Virus record (IMG/VR): IMGVR_UViG_3300032297_000560
Coordinates: 1 to 22,041 of that record
DNA: 22,041 nt
Origin: a virus
Reading direction: 5' to 3' (one strand)
Shown here: one piece after another, positions 1 through 7,528 of the stretch
Position numbering within the stretch: the first letter of the stretch is position 1
Layout of the letters: every line of letters starts with the position of its first letter
Program-made: the position numbers and the translations under genes
The notes under the pieces: model-generated
The model's input: the letters and a program-made list of their open reading frames with translations, nothing else
Databases searched by the model: none
Told to the model about the DNA's origin: nothing

Positions 1-3000
1 CTAATTACTACATGAATCCAGCCACAGAAACTTACCTATACGGTGGTATCTGGAACAATGGTGGTCACGGAAATTCTAGTATTAAAAATAGACTGTTGGC
101 TAGTCAAAACGGTGCCGTTACAGGCGAAGTTAGACTACAGATGTGGTGTAGTGAGCCAGGCAATACTTGGGACTGGGCAGGATTCGGCTACAACGTTGAT
201 AATAACAGTAACAGCAGTGCTCCGGCATATTACTTTGGACGTCCTAACCCTAGCTTTGGCCAGGCGTATATGCGATTCGGCACAGGCGGCCAATGGTATT
301 TCTATACATCATCGTCTGGTGGTACTCGTTACACAAACATGTATTTGGCTCCAAACAACGGTGTTGAAGTATATGGTAGATTATATAGCGACAGTAGAAT
401 GGACGCTCCTATATACTACGATGCCAATGATACTGGTTATTATGCAGACTTTAACAGTACCAGCCATAGTGCAATGCGAGTTCGCGGTGGTACTCTGTAC
501 GGACCAAACCCAACCTGGGGTGAATATCTACAGGTAGGTGGTAACGGTGATAACGGTACCTGGGCACAGGTTGTAACCACAAACGGTAACTTACACCTTG
601 ACGGACGTCGTGGTGGTTATGGTATCTATCTACAATGGTATAACGGTGGTCCAGTATATGTAGAGAATAGAATTGACGCTACAATCTTCTACGATAGAAA
701 CAACACAGGATACTATACAGACCCTGCCAGTTATTCTAACATGAATGAAGGTAACTTCGCCGGTAGAATGTGGTACAGTAACTATCTAGTCAGCCGAAAC
801 AACGGTGGTTTGATGGGCGACTACAACGTCAACGGTACTTCAAGCAAGGTTATTTGGACCATTGGTGAAAGCTGGCCTCTGGGCAACATGTATGGTATCG
901 GTTATGAATATGCCGGTACTTCATTCTTACCAAGTGATCCGCACGTTATTGCAATAAGATACAATGGTGGAACTAATACTAGATTGCAGCTGAATGGTGG
1001 TATTTGGACCAGCGGAAATATATACACCCCATCGGCGTTTTATGGCCCGATTTATTACGACACGGAAAATACCGGTTATTATACCAATCCCGCTACCACA
1101 TCTTATATGAATGCTATCCAAGGAGGTAGATATTCTGTAGGTTGGGCTAACCCCTACGATCAAGTCAGTAACAGTCCGTGGTATGGTCTAGGTCAAAGCG
1201 ATGCAGGAGGACCTTGGGGTCCTGGCATGGTTCAATTGGGCGGCTATTATGGTATTAGAAATAGAACCGCTCACGGTGTATTTGATATCAGTGCACCGGG
1301 ATGGGGTACAAGCTGGATCTTCTCAGACTTTAATATAGCTTCATCCGGTCAGATGAGATCTGCGATCTTTTATGACTATAATAATACAGGATTCTACTCA
1401 GACTTAAACAGTGATACCAACTGGCAGGGTCTAACAGACTACGGTAAGATGCGTATTGGCCTAACTGGCAGAGGTAACTTCCGTAGAAACGACTATACAG
1501 GCGATACTGGTTATTGGGTAGGCTCCATGGGCTGGGGCACCACCGACATGAACTCAGTGGCCAGTTGGGGTTCGGGATTCATTGATTCTTGGGGTAATCC
1601 AGCCAATCAGCCAAGCGGAACAAGTCACTGGGTAGGTACGCAGGCGTATCATTATGCATACGGTGGAAATAGTAACACTGGATGGCAACTAGTAGGCGGC
1701 CCGATCAGTAATCTGAGATTTAGAAATGCTTGGGGCGGCTGGAGCGGTTGGACCACAGTTGCCATGCACGATCGCAACGACGGCAGCGGTGGAGCATTGT
1801 ACGCTGGTATATACTATGATAGTAATAATACTGGATACTACGATGATCCAGCCAGCACCAGTCGTTTAAATCAAGTTGAAAGTAATAGAACCTACGGATT
1901 TGATGATATTCGCAGTCCTATCTTCTACAATTATAGTGATACTGGATGGTATTGTGATCCAAACAGCGAAAGCAATCTTTTCAAACCCACATACTATACT
2001 CAACAAAACTGGAGTGTAAGTTATAGAGCAGTTGGTCGTAGTAGAATTACCAGCGATCAGAATCACTGGACCAATACAGTAGGTTGGGGTACTAGCTATG
2101 GCACTTGGGATACCTTCTGGGAACACGGCGGTGGCTTCTTTGAGTGCTGGGGCGGAGGCACCGGACACCCGCAAGGTGGTGGATATATTCACGCACAGGG
2201 TATTCAGTCTGGTCTGCACTACGCCACATCTGGCGGTGGCTCTGCTTACGGTTGGCAAATGGTCGGTGCTGCTGACGCAACTGCTAATAGATATTGGGCA
2301 CGAGGCAAGTGGGGTGGCGGCATAAGCGGTTGGCGCGAGTTTGTCATGTCAGATAGTAATCCTGGATACACATTGTACTCTTATATCATGTACGATGCTA
2401 ATAACACCGGCTACTACTGCGATCCAAATGGTTATAGTCAGATGAGCTCGGGTGAATTTAATAACTACTTGAGATCGTCGAGGTTAACATTTGTTGGCGA
2501 AGGCGGCAATAGTGGAAATGGAACCCATGCATACGCCATTTTCCAAGAAGGCGGCGGATGGGGCTATCCATATCCTGACTTGAGAATCGCTTTCCACACT
2601 GGTATTAAGTTTGGTGCAAACCCCAGTTACGAAGGTATGCGTTTTTACACAGACTACGATATGGGTAGTCGTGTCATGCAGGTCAACGGTGGCAGTAACT
2701 ACATCTACATGGATCGTTGGATGAACGTCCAGGCCGGCCAGGGTATGTACTCTGGAGAAAACGGTGCTCACATCTATCCAAATAACGGAACTTACGGTGC
2801 TTGGAAAATCGACGGTCAGCGTAACGGATGGCGCGGCATTGAATTCCAAGATGGTTTAGAACTGATGATGAACTACAACGCCCACGGTATTCATAGAAAT
2901 GATACAGGGTGGATGTTTTACTCGGAAAGTCGTAATTTTTACGTGCCCGGAGATGTTACAGCATTCTGGTCCGATCGTAGGTTGAAGAAAAATATCAAAC

Positions 3001-3323
3001 CATTAGAAAAAGGATCCGGTCTTGCATTAGTCAGCAAACTTGTTCCGTCTAGTTTCCAATGGAATGAGACCGCAGTTTCAGTATATGAAGGATTCCGTGA
3101 CGGTCAAGAAGAAACTTCACTGATTGCCCAAGAAGTACAAGAAATTTTACCAATTGCGGTTGCAGAAAACAAATCAGGTAGAAAGGCGGGCAAGAATTCT
3201 AGCGCCGAGAGTTACTTGACAGTTAAATACGACAAGATAACGCCTTATCTAATTCAGGCGATAAAAGATCTACAAGCAGAAATAGAAGAACTCAGGGAAA
3301 TAATAAAAAATGGCTCTAATTAA
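1..3323 (+). CDS. Tail fibre protein with TGYY repeats and C-terminal S74 chaperone (5' partial)
   Basis: Distal adhesin of a myophage tail, expected to be a trimeric receptor-binding fibre. The frame is open to the left edge of the window (codons N-Y-Y before the first ATG at 12). Those codons continue a repeat unit (NYYMNPATETYL compares with TGYYTNPATTSYM later in the protein), so the true start lies upstream. Counting from the ATG at 12, seven full repeats of the type IYYDxNNTGYYxDPxS follow. Two related W/G-rich domains (nt 1509-1772 and 2064-2354) end in WSGW/SGWREF motifs resembling pyocin-knob domains. The C-terminus is a Peptidase_S74 intramolecular chaperone, starting at SDRRLKKNI, with a terminal coiled coil (AIKDLQAEIEELREII). 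The stop overlaps the next start by 14 bases. Fibre and S74 calls are firm; the receptor is unknown. Confidence 0.9.
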   Translation, partial: NYYMNPATETYLYGGIWNNGGHGNSSIKNRLLASQNGAVTGEVRLQMWCSEPGNTWDWAGFGYNVDNNSNSSAPAYYFGRPNPSFGQAYMRFGTGGQWYFYTSSSGGTRYTNMYLAPNNGVEVYGRLYSDSRMDAPIYYDANDTGYYADFNSTSHSAMRVRGGTLYGPNPTWGEYLQVGGNGDNGTWAQVVTTNGNLHLDGRRGGYGIYLQWYNGGPVYVENRIDATIFYDRNNTGYYTDPASYSNMNEGNFAGRMWYSNYLVSRNNGGLMGDYNVNGTSSKVIWTIGESWPLGNMYGIGYEYAGTSFLPSDPHVIAIRYNGGTNTRLQLNGGIWTSGNIYTPSAFYGPIYYDTENTGYYTNPATTSYMNAIQGGRYSVGWANPYDQVSNSPWYGLGQSDAGGPWGPGMVQLGGYYGIRNRTAHGVFDISAPGWGTSWIFSDFNIASSGQMRSAIFYDYNNTGFYSDLNSDTNWQGLTDYGKMRIGLTGRGNFRRNDYTGDTGYWVGSMGWGTTDMNSVASWGSGFIDSWGNPANQPSGTSHWVGTQAYHYAYGGNSNTGWQLVGGPISNLRFRNAWGGWSGWTTVAMHDRNDGSGGALYAGIYYDSNNTGYYDDPASTSRLNQVESNRTYGFDDIRSPIFYNYSDTGWYCDPNSESNLFKPTYYTQQNWSVSYRAVGRSRITSDQNHWTNTVGWGTSYGTWDTFWEHGGGFFECWGGGTGHPQGGGYIHAQGIQSGLHYATSGGGSAYGWQMVGAADATANRYWARGKWGGGISGWREFVMSDSNPGYTLYSYIMYDANNTGYYCDPNGYSQMSSGEFNNYLRSSRLTFVGEGGNSGNGTHAYAIFQEGGGWGYPYPDLRIAFHTGIKFGANPSYEGMRFYTDYDMGSRVMQVNGGSNYIYMDRWMNVQAGQGMYSGENGAHIYPNNGTYGAWKIDGQRNGWRGIEFQDGLELMMNYNAHGIHRNDTGWMFYSESRNFYVPGDVTAFWSDRRLKKNIKPLEKGSGLALVSKLVPSSFQWNETAVSVYEGFRDGQEETSLIAQEVQEILPIAVAENKSGRKAGKNSSAESYLTVKYDKITPYLIQAIKDLQAEIEELREIIKNGSN
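405..2445 (+). repeat. Seven TGYY-type repeats in the tail fibre
   Basis: Copies of about 20 residues with consensus [IF]xYDxNNTG[YFW]YxDPxS begin at nt 405, 678, 1044, 1359, 1803, 1914 and 2379. A partial copy lies at the very left edge of the window. Spacing is irregular (111 to 465 bases), so each repeat acts as a separator or knot between variable domains rather than forming a regular tandem array. The copies are diverged at the nucleotide level. Confidence 0.85.
1509..2354 (+). repeat. Duplicated pyocin-knob-like adhesin domain (two copies)
   Basis: Copy A is at 1509-1772 and copy B at 2064-2354. Both run in the same order: VGWGT or MGWGT, a WG-rich stretch ending in SWG/CWG, a G/H-rich loop, GWQ[LM]VG, an aromatic strand with RxxWGG or RGKWGG, then SGWxxxxMxD. 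The sequences are diverged, so the duplication is old. The ending (R...G.WSGW) is what suggests a pyocin-knob-like fold; this is a visual match only. Confidence 0.6.
2970..3323 (+). other. Peptidase_S74 intramolecular chaperone domain (self-cleaving)
   Basis: The residues SDRRLKKNI (S987 to I995, counted from the ATG at 12) match the S74 autocleavage motif. In the endosialidase family the Ser-Asp bond is cut using a Ser/Lys dyad with Lys five residues after Ser; both are present here (S987, K992). Cleavage would release about 116 residues after the fibre trimer folds. The following LIAQEVQEILP segment is also typical of the family. Confidence 0.88.
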
Positions 3324-3708
3324 AAGATATGAACTGGCCAACGGTATCGTTGCCGAAGAAGCATATCACGTCGTAAGTGATGTTATAACGCATAAAATTC
3401 CAACAGATATCCCAGATCCTGGTGGTGCCCGACCCGATAATGCACCAGATCATGTATGGAAAAAAGGTTATTACGGACGAGTATGCGTACAAGTATTTTA
3501 CAACAAGGCCACAAGGGATGCGGGGAAAATGCCAATTGCACATATGGGTGTATACCCAACTGATATCGCGGCGGATTTACGAGTAGAATTTAGATCTGAA
3601 ACCAATTTAATTATGACAATAGATATCAACTCTAGTGCCAGCGTTATTGATCAGGCCTATGAATTTTTAAAATCTACTCAATACTACCGCGATGCAGTAG
3701 AGGTCTAA
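3310..3708 (+). CDS. Conserved-looking small protein downstream of tail fibre, function unknown
   Basis: 132 residues, no signal peptide, no membrane segment. I do not recognise the family. The start ATG at 3310 lies inside the last codons of the fibre gene (14-base overlap) with an AGGGA a short distance upstream, so it is probably co-translated with the fibre. The middle contains a GYYGRVCVQVFYNK segment followed by a helix-prone C-terminus (ASVIDQAYEFLKSTQYYRDA). Genes in this position in T4-like phages often encode fibre-assembly or fibre-tip proteins, but nothing in the sequence proves that here. Confidence 0.75.
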   Translation: MALIKRYELANGIVAEEAYHVVSDVITHKIPTDIPDPGGARPDNAPDHVWKKGYYGRVCVQVFYNKATRDAGKMPIAHMGVYPTDIAADLRVEFRSETNLIMTIDINSSASVIDQAYEFLKSTQYYRDAVEV

Positions 3709-3715
3709 AAAATTT

Positions 3716-3723
3716 AATAAATA
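3716..3723 (+). promoter_or_regulatory. Candidate T4-type late promoter (AATAAATA)
   Basis: AATAAATA differs from the T4 late -10 element TATAAATA by one base. It lies 25 bases before the ATG at 3749, with AGGAG at 3737-3741 between them. This is the leadered class of promoter in this window. Confidence 0.5.
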
Positions 3724-3748
3724 AACACAACTAATCAGGAGATTATAA

Positions 3749-4132
3749 ATGGCTATTACATATACCTGGAAATTAACAGGATTGAAGAAAATGGATAAAG
3801 GCGGCATCGAAGGTGTCGTGTTCCAAACATATTGGAAAAAAATTGGCACAGATGAAAATGGAAATACCGGCGAATTTGTTGGTGCAACTCCCATCCCCGC
3901 CGACAGTGTTACAGAAGACGATTTTGTTCCCTACGAACAACTAACTGAAGAAGTTGTTCTAAGTTGGGTAAAACCTGCAGTTACTGGAACCTACGAAGCT
4001 CACGTTAATGGCGTAATTGCCAAACAAATCGCAGAGAAAGTTAACCCGGTAGTAGATGTTAGTGAAACCCAACTTCCTTGGGCAGAACCAGTAACACCGC
4101 CACCGACTGATCCGGCAGCTGTTACGCCATAA
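3749..4132 (+). CDS. Small conserved phage protein with proline-rich tail, function unknown
   Basis: 127 residues. The N-terminus (MAITYTWKLTGLKKMD) and the VVFQTYWKKIGTDENGNTG segment look like a compact beta-rich domain that I associate with hypothetical proteins of T4-like aquatic phages; no function is known to me. The last 20 residues are proline- and threonine-rich and probably disordered. It has its own AGGAG ribosome site (3737-3741, seven bases before ATG) and a late-type promoter motif upstream. The strong site and position among virion genes suggest an abundant late protein, possibly structural; this is inference. Confidence 0.8.
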   Translation: MAITYTWKLTGLKKMDKGGIEGVVFQTYWKKIGTDENGNTGEFVGATPIPADSVTEDDFVPYEQLTEEVVLSWVKPAVTGTYEAHVNGVIAKQIAEKVNPVVDVSETQLPWAEPVTPPPTDPAAVTP

Positions 4133-4156
4133 TTTGTGTCTGTGATAAACTACATA

Positions 4157-4164
4157 CATAAATA
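4157..4164 (+). promoter_or_regulatory. Candidate T4-type late promoter (CATAAATA)
   Basis: CATAAATA lies 22 bases before the ATG at 4187. AGGAG at 4172-4176 sits between the motif and the start. It would let the 73-residue gene be transcribed separately and end at the terminator at 4428. Confidence 0.5.
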
Positions 4165-4186
4165 AAAGCATAGGAGATCTTTTTAT

Positions 4187-4408
4187 ATGCAAAACAGTAC
4201 TGCACAACAACCTACTAGAGTGAAACTAGACCTTACCATTGATGAATTAAACATTCTAATCATGGGTCTAGTAAAATTACCATACGAGACCAGCGCCGGT
4301 CTAGTTGAAACAGTTAGAACACAAGCTAACCAACAACTACAACAAGGGCAACCACCTCAGGGTGGCGCACAGCCACTAAGTGGCGGTCCAGCTGGTAATT
4401 TACAATAA
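4187..4408 (+). CDS. 73-residue conserved small protein, function unknown
   Basis: Short protein with a predicted amphipathic helical core (VKLDLTIDELNILIMGLVKL followed by a second helix ending in TQANQQLQ) and a Q/G/P-rich disordered tail. Similar very small proteins occur in T4-like aquatic phages, but I know of no assigned role. It has a clear AGGAG site ten bases upstream of the ATG and its own late-type promoter, and it is followed closely by a rho-independent terminator, so it is probably a monocistronic late gene or the last gene of the fibre unit. Confidence 0.75.
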   Translation: MQNSTAQQPTRVKLDLTIDELNILIMGLVKLPYETSAGLVETVRTQANQQLQQGQPPQGGAQPLSGGPAGNLQ

Positions 4409-4427
4409 TTTGTAAGTTGTTAATAAC

Positions 4428-4459
4428 AAAACAGGGCTTTTTAAGCCCTGTTTTCTTTT
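4428..4459. terminator. Bidirectional rho-independent terminator
   Basis: Twelve-base perfect stem AAAACAGGGCTT / AAGCCCTGTTTT (4428-4439 with 4443-4454), loop of three T, then a T-rich tail. It has A-runs on the left and T-runs on the right, so it can stop transcription from both sides. It lies between the convergent 73-residue gene (plus) and the Nudix gene (minus), whose stop codon is in the T-rich tail. Confidence 0.88.
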
Positions 4460-4883
4460 ATACTAGTTCTAACAACAATTCAAGTTTTGCCCGTATAACC
4501 TTATTAGCAAGACTGTTTTTTACGCCCTGATGTAAAGGTTTGGGCCACGAGTCATAGTTGCACCATGCAAACCCGCTGTGTTCTTCATTGAGAGTGGGAA
4601 TAAATTCTCTGTCAACAATCAATACATAGGTATTGTATTGAAAATTTTGATCGTTACTGGTAAACAATTCTAGGGGAATAATTTTGTTTATTTGAGGAAT
4701 GTTACCGACTTCTTCTTGTATTTCTCTAGTCAGTGCATCAACTGGTGTAAGGTCAGTGGGTTCTTTTTTGCCACCTACTAATCCCCAAGTTCCTGCAGTC
4801 TTTCCCTGAGTTCGCAGTAGCAGTAAAAATCTTCCAGTTTCTCTAGATAGAAATAAACCACCACTACAAACTATTTTACTCAT
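4458..4883 (-). CDS. Nudix hydrolase
   Basis: Predicted pyrophosphohydrolase that cleaves a nucleoside diphosphate linked to another group. The Nudix box spans residues 37-61: GGKKEPTD, then REIQEEVG with the metal-binding RE (53-54) and EE (57-58). The spacing between the glycine part and REIQEE is one residue longer than the classic pattern, and the usual middle Glu is Asp. I chose the ATG at 4883 (141 residues) over a GTG at 4898, because the ATG overlaps the gp15 stop as ATGA and gives a normal Nudix start (MSKIVCSGGLFL). It is the last gene of the gp14-gp15-Nudix operon. Substrate unknown; nucleotide or cofactor turnover during infection is plausible. Confidence 0.87.
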   Translation of the reverse strand: MSKIVCSGGLFLSRETGRFLLLLRTQGKTAGTWGLVGGKKEPTDLTPVDALTREIQEEVGNIPQINKIIPLELFTSNDQNFQYNTYVLIVDREFIPTLNEEHSGFAWCNYDSWPKPLHQGVKNSLANKVIRAKLELLLELV

Positions 4884-6280
4884 AGAATTAAACGCCACGT
4901 ACCATTATCATAAACACCTTCAAAGCTCTTTGACCATTGCTCTCCGTCCCACTTGTATTGAACGTTGGTGTATATATTAGTTATGTAAGTTGTGTCAGGT
5001 GAGGTTGTAGAATCAAACACAATGCTCCATTCAGTGCCATCCCATTCTATAACGTCATTACCGTGTGCTTGGAAATCACTGTCGTCGGCATTTTTCCAAG
5101 CTACAGGTCCGCTGTAGTCTACACCACCAAACTGATCGTTGATGTTTATATCTTCTAAAATTAGATAGCGTGTTCCAGCAGACTTAGTAGAAGGATTAAA
5201 TGTTTCAGGATTTACAATGGCATCAACTGTGCCTCTTCCAGCAATGACAGTATTGCTGGGCACAGTGTCTTGATCTATGGAAATTTGCATACTGTGATCG
5301 TCTGTGGGATTTAGGCTTATGTAAGCTACAATTTCGCCGCCTTCGGGTTTTTGTAATCTCAGTTGACTGTAACCTGCCCTAAATTTTCCAGGATAAAAAC
5401 TCAGTATGCTGTGCCAGTTATGTTTGTTTTTAGCATCCGAAATATCAATGTCATCACCTGCTCCATTGGACCATTTTAACAATGTGGCAGTGTTGTTTAA
5501 TATCAATAGATCGAAATTACCAGGAGACACTGTGACTCTTTCATTGGCATCTCCGGAGAAATCTACCTGTGTCAATGGGTTTCCATAATTTTCAGCAATG
5601 GTATCTTGACCCACAGCGTGAACATCTGTGATAATCTTAGTTATGATACCTAATTTTTTAACCTTAGCAGGAGGGGTGATCCAAACAGGTGCTTTGAATA
5701 CCATATTTAGAATATCAATGTCCTGCTCCAGTCCTTGAGGAATAGTACGACTACTCCACGTTTGGCTTTCTAAATTTAAAACACTTAAACTGGTCCAGTC
5801 AATGTAATTGTCCGTGGTCTGTATTTCTAAACTGGGATTAAAAATCACAGCAATCTGTTCCCACAACTGCATTTTTTGATCTGTGTTAGTGGTCCATATA
5901 TCAGCGGCAAAGGTAATTTCAAATGGACTGGGCATTATACGCTCAACAGTGTAATTTGCACCTTGTATGTCTAAATATTGACCTGTTGCTTCATTGTATT
6001 CACGCTCACGCACATTTATTTTACTGACAAATGTAGGATCCTGCATACGTGCGCGATCAAAATTGATATCTTTAATATAGCAAGCAATCAGCGGAGCACT
6101 GGGAATTGAGTTCTCACTGTTTTTTCTCAATATCTGTGCCACTTGTCTGTTCATATCACCATAGCGAACAGGCACTTGAACCAATTGTCCTTTGGCATCT
6201 TTGTAACTAAAGTTGCTGAGAACACGCATAAATTGAACTAGATATCTACGTACCTGTCCATCATAGAAATATGAACTCAT
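4880..6280 (-). CDS. 15: Tail completion / sheath stabiliser protein, gp15-like
   Basis: Relative of T4 gp15, which caps the head-proximal end of the tail and joins it to the neck. The N-terminus (YFYDGQVRRYLVQFMRVLSNF, then VPVRYGD, then the IPSAPLIACYIKDINFDRARMQ region) follows the layout of T4 gp15 (YFYNSSFRRY..., VPITYAS...). It is 466 residues against 272 in T4. The extra part is a C-terminal extension from about residue 220, which ends in two W-rich units, EWDGTEWSIVF and YKWDGEQWSKSF. The start ATG at 6280 overlaps the gp14 stop as ATGA, and the end overlaps the Nudix start the same way. Family call is good; the function of the extension is unknown. Confidence 0.85.
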   Translation of the reverse strand: MSSYFYDGQVRRYLVQFMRVLSNFSYKDAKGQLVQVPVRYGDMNRQVAQILRKNSENSIPSAPLIACYIKDINFDRARMQDPTFVSKINVREREYNEATGQYLDIQGANYTVERIMPSPFEITFAADIWTTNTDQKMQLWEQIAVIFNPSLEIQTTDNYIDWTSLSVLNLESQTWSSRTIPQGLEQDIDILNMVFKAPVWITPPAKVKKLGIITKIITDVHAVGQDTIAENYGNPLTQVDFSGDANERVTVSPGNFDLLILNNTATLLKWSNGAGDDIDISDAKNKHNWHSILSFYPGKFRAGYSQLRLQKPEGGEIVAYISLNPTDDHSMQISIDQDTVPSNTVIAGRGTVDAIVNPETFNPSTKSAGTRYLILEDININDQFGGVDYSGPVAWKNADDSDFQAHGNDVIEWDGTEWSIVFDSTTSPDTTYITNIYTNVQYKWDGEQWSKSFEGVYDNGTWRLIL

Positions 6281-7488
6281 GAATTATCTGCCTTTGCTCG
6301 CAATGCTTTTGATAGTGATTGACGCTCTTTTACAACGTTACCAGCAATAGTTGCAGTAGTTGTATTATTAATGAATCCACCTTTGAGTGTTTGTTTAGTT
6401 GCACTATTAGCCCACTGACCTTTGAGATCTTCACTGCCAAAATTATTCAGGGTCATACGCACATTGTCTTCATAGGCAACCCAATGCTTACCATCATGTC
6501 TAAACAATCTATTCGGCAAGTAATCTGACCTTAAGAAAAATTCACCTTTTTGGGGATTGGCTGGAAATTCAATACCAAAACTGTATTTGGCAGCATTAAC
6601 AGGTGGCTTACCATCTCCTGTGAGATATCCGACATATAGATCTCTAGTAGGACTGTTTAATACAATACTGGCATCTAGAGCATGGCGATCATCTATACTG
6701 GCATCATCTAAGGTATTGCTGGTATCAGCAATGTCAATTAAACCAGAATCTCTAGTAGGAAGAACAAAGTAAGATTTTGTCTCGTAACCGCTCAAAGGAG
6801 CATCTGCTTCAGCCTGTGCAATGACTTGATTGTTGATGTCAATGCTTTGTTGATAATTAGTCAGCAAATCACGCAGTGTGCTACCGTCTTCTGCACCCGA
6901 ATCACTGTCAAGAATTTCCTTGTATTCTTGACTGTCTATCAACGGTACGCATTTTGCTCTGACTAGATGTGGGTACCACGTCTGACTGTAACCAGCACTA
7001 GGACGAGTTACATCTTGCACTACATAAAATCTACGCAGAGCTGAAGTACTGTCGTCTAAGGCGTATTCATCCTTTTGATGCGGAAGTTCTATGACATCTC
7101 CCGCCATAATTTTTCTACCAAGTGCTTCAAAATGTCCACGTAAATGGAACATAATTAAAATTGTATCATTTTGTAAGAATAGACCAAACTGACTTAGATT
7201 AAATTCTAGGTCACTCATTTGATAAATTCCGCGAACTACATAAACGTCAGGATCGTAGTGGCGATCTCTGTTTTCCATTAACAGCACATCTTGTATGCCT
7301 AATTCTGGAATAGAATTGCCATTAGAAGGAGTGACAGGAGTTGATTCTCCATCAGCAGGATTTACTGGTCCTAGGTATTTGTGTATGTAGACATCCGTCC
7401 CGCCCACTTGAAATTGTTCGTTGATTACACGATCTAGGAATTTAAAATCCGAGCCCTTTTCTGGCTTGTATAATGAGAGTCTTGGCAT
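6277..7488 (-). CDS. 14: Neck protein, gp14-like
   Basis: Relative of T4 gp14, part of the head-tail neck with gp13. The N-terminal half has the gp14 layout: NEQFQVGGTDVYIHKYLGP, then IQDVLLMENRDRHYD, FNLSQFGLFLQNDTILIMF, and AGDVIELPH. It is 403 residues against about 256 in T4. The extra C-terminal part includes a module at residues 308-342 (GEFFLR...RLFRHDGKHW) like those in the sheath gene. It is the first gene of the minus-strand operon. A TAAATA late motif lies only seven bases before the ATG and no Shine-Dalgarno sequence is visible. It is in the opposite direction from gp13, whereas T4 has 13-14-15 in one direction. Confidence 0.83.
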   Translation of the reverse strand: MPRLSLYKPEKGSDFKFLDRVINEQFQVGGTDVYIHKYLGPVNPADGESTPVTPSNGNSIPELGIQDVLLMENRDRHYDPDVYVVRGIYQMSDLEFNLSQFGLFLQNDTILIMFHLRGHFEALGRKIMAGDVIELPHQKDEYALDDSTSALRRFYVVQDVTRPSAGYSQTWYPHLVRAKCVPLIDSQEYKEILDSDSGAEDGSTLRDLLTNYQQSIDINNQVIAQAEADAPLSGYETKSYFVLPTRDSGLIDIADTSNTLDDASIDDRHALDASIVLNSPTRDLYVGYLTGDGKPPVNAAKYSFGIEFPANPQKGEFFLRSDYLPNRLFRHDGKHWVAYEDNVRMTLNNFGSEDLKGQWANSATKQTLKGGFINNTTTATIAGNVVKERQSLSKALRAKADNS

Positions 7489-7495
7489 AGTCTTA

Positions 7496-7503
7496 TATTT
7501 AGC
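7496..7503 (-). promoter_or_regulatory. Candidate late promoter for gp14 operon (GCTAAATA)
   Basis: On the minus strand GCTAAATA ends seven bases before the gp14 ATG (A at 7488). With T4 late geometry the transcript would start about two bases before the ATG. No ribosome site is visible. Confidence 0.55.
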
Positions 7504-7515
7504 GCACCATAAACT

Positions 7516-7523
7516 GATAAATA
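7516..7523 (+). promoter_or_regulatory. Candidate late promoter for gp13 (GATAAATA)
   Basis: GATAAATA ends five bases before the gp13 ATG at 7529, so a start six bases after the motif falls on the A of ATG. There is no Shine-Dalgarno sequence. It is back-to-back with the gp14 promoter inside a 40-base gap. Confidence 0.55.
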
Positions 7524-7528
7524 TTCGT

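Noticed and set aside
1866-2849. Long open frames antisense to the tail-fibre gene
   Set aside because: They follow from the fibre's biased, repetitive codon use; no ribosome sites, promoters or recognisable protein families.
4884-4898. GTG start for the Nudix gene at 4898
   Set aside because: The ATG at 4883 overlaps the gp15 stop as ATGA, the coupling used twice in this operon, and gives a typical Nudix N-terminus.
7421-7528. In-frame upstream extension of gp13 to an ATG at 7421
   Set aside because: The added 36 residues are antisense to gp14, have no gp13 similarity and cross both promoter motifs; the ATG at 7529 fits the family start.
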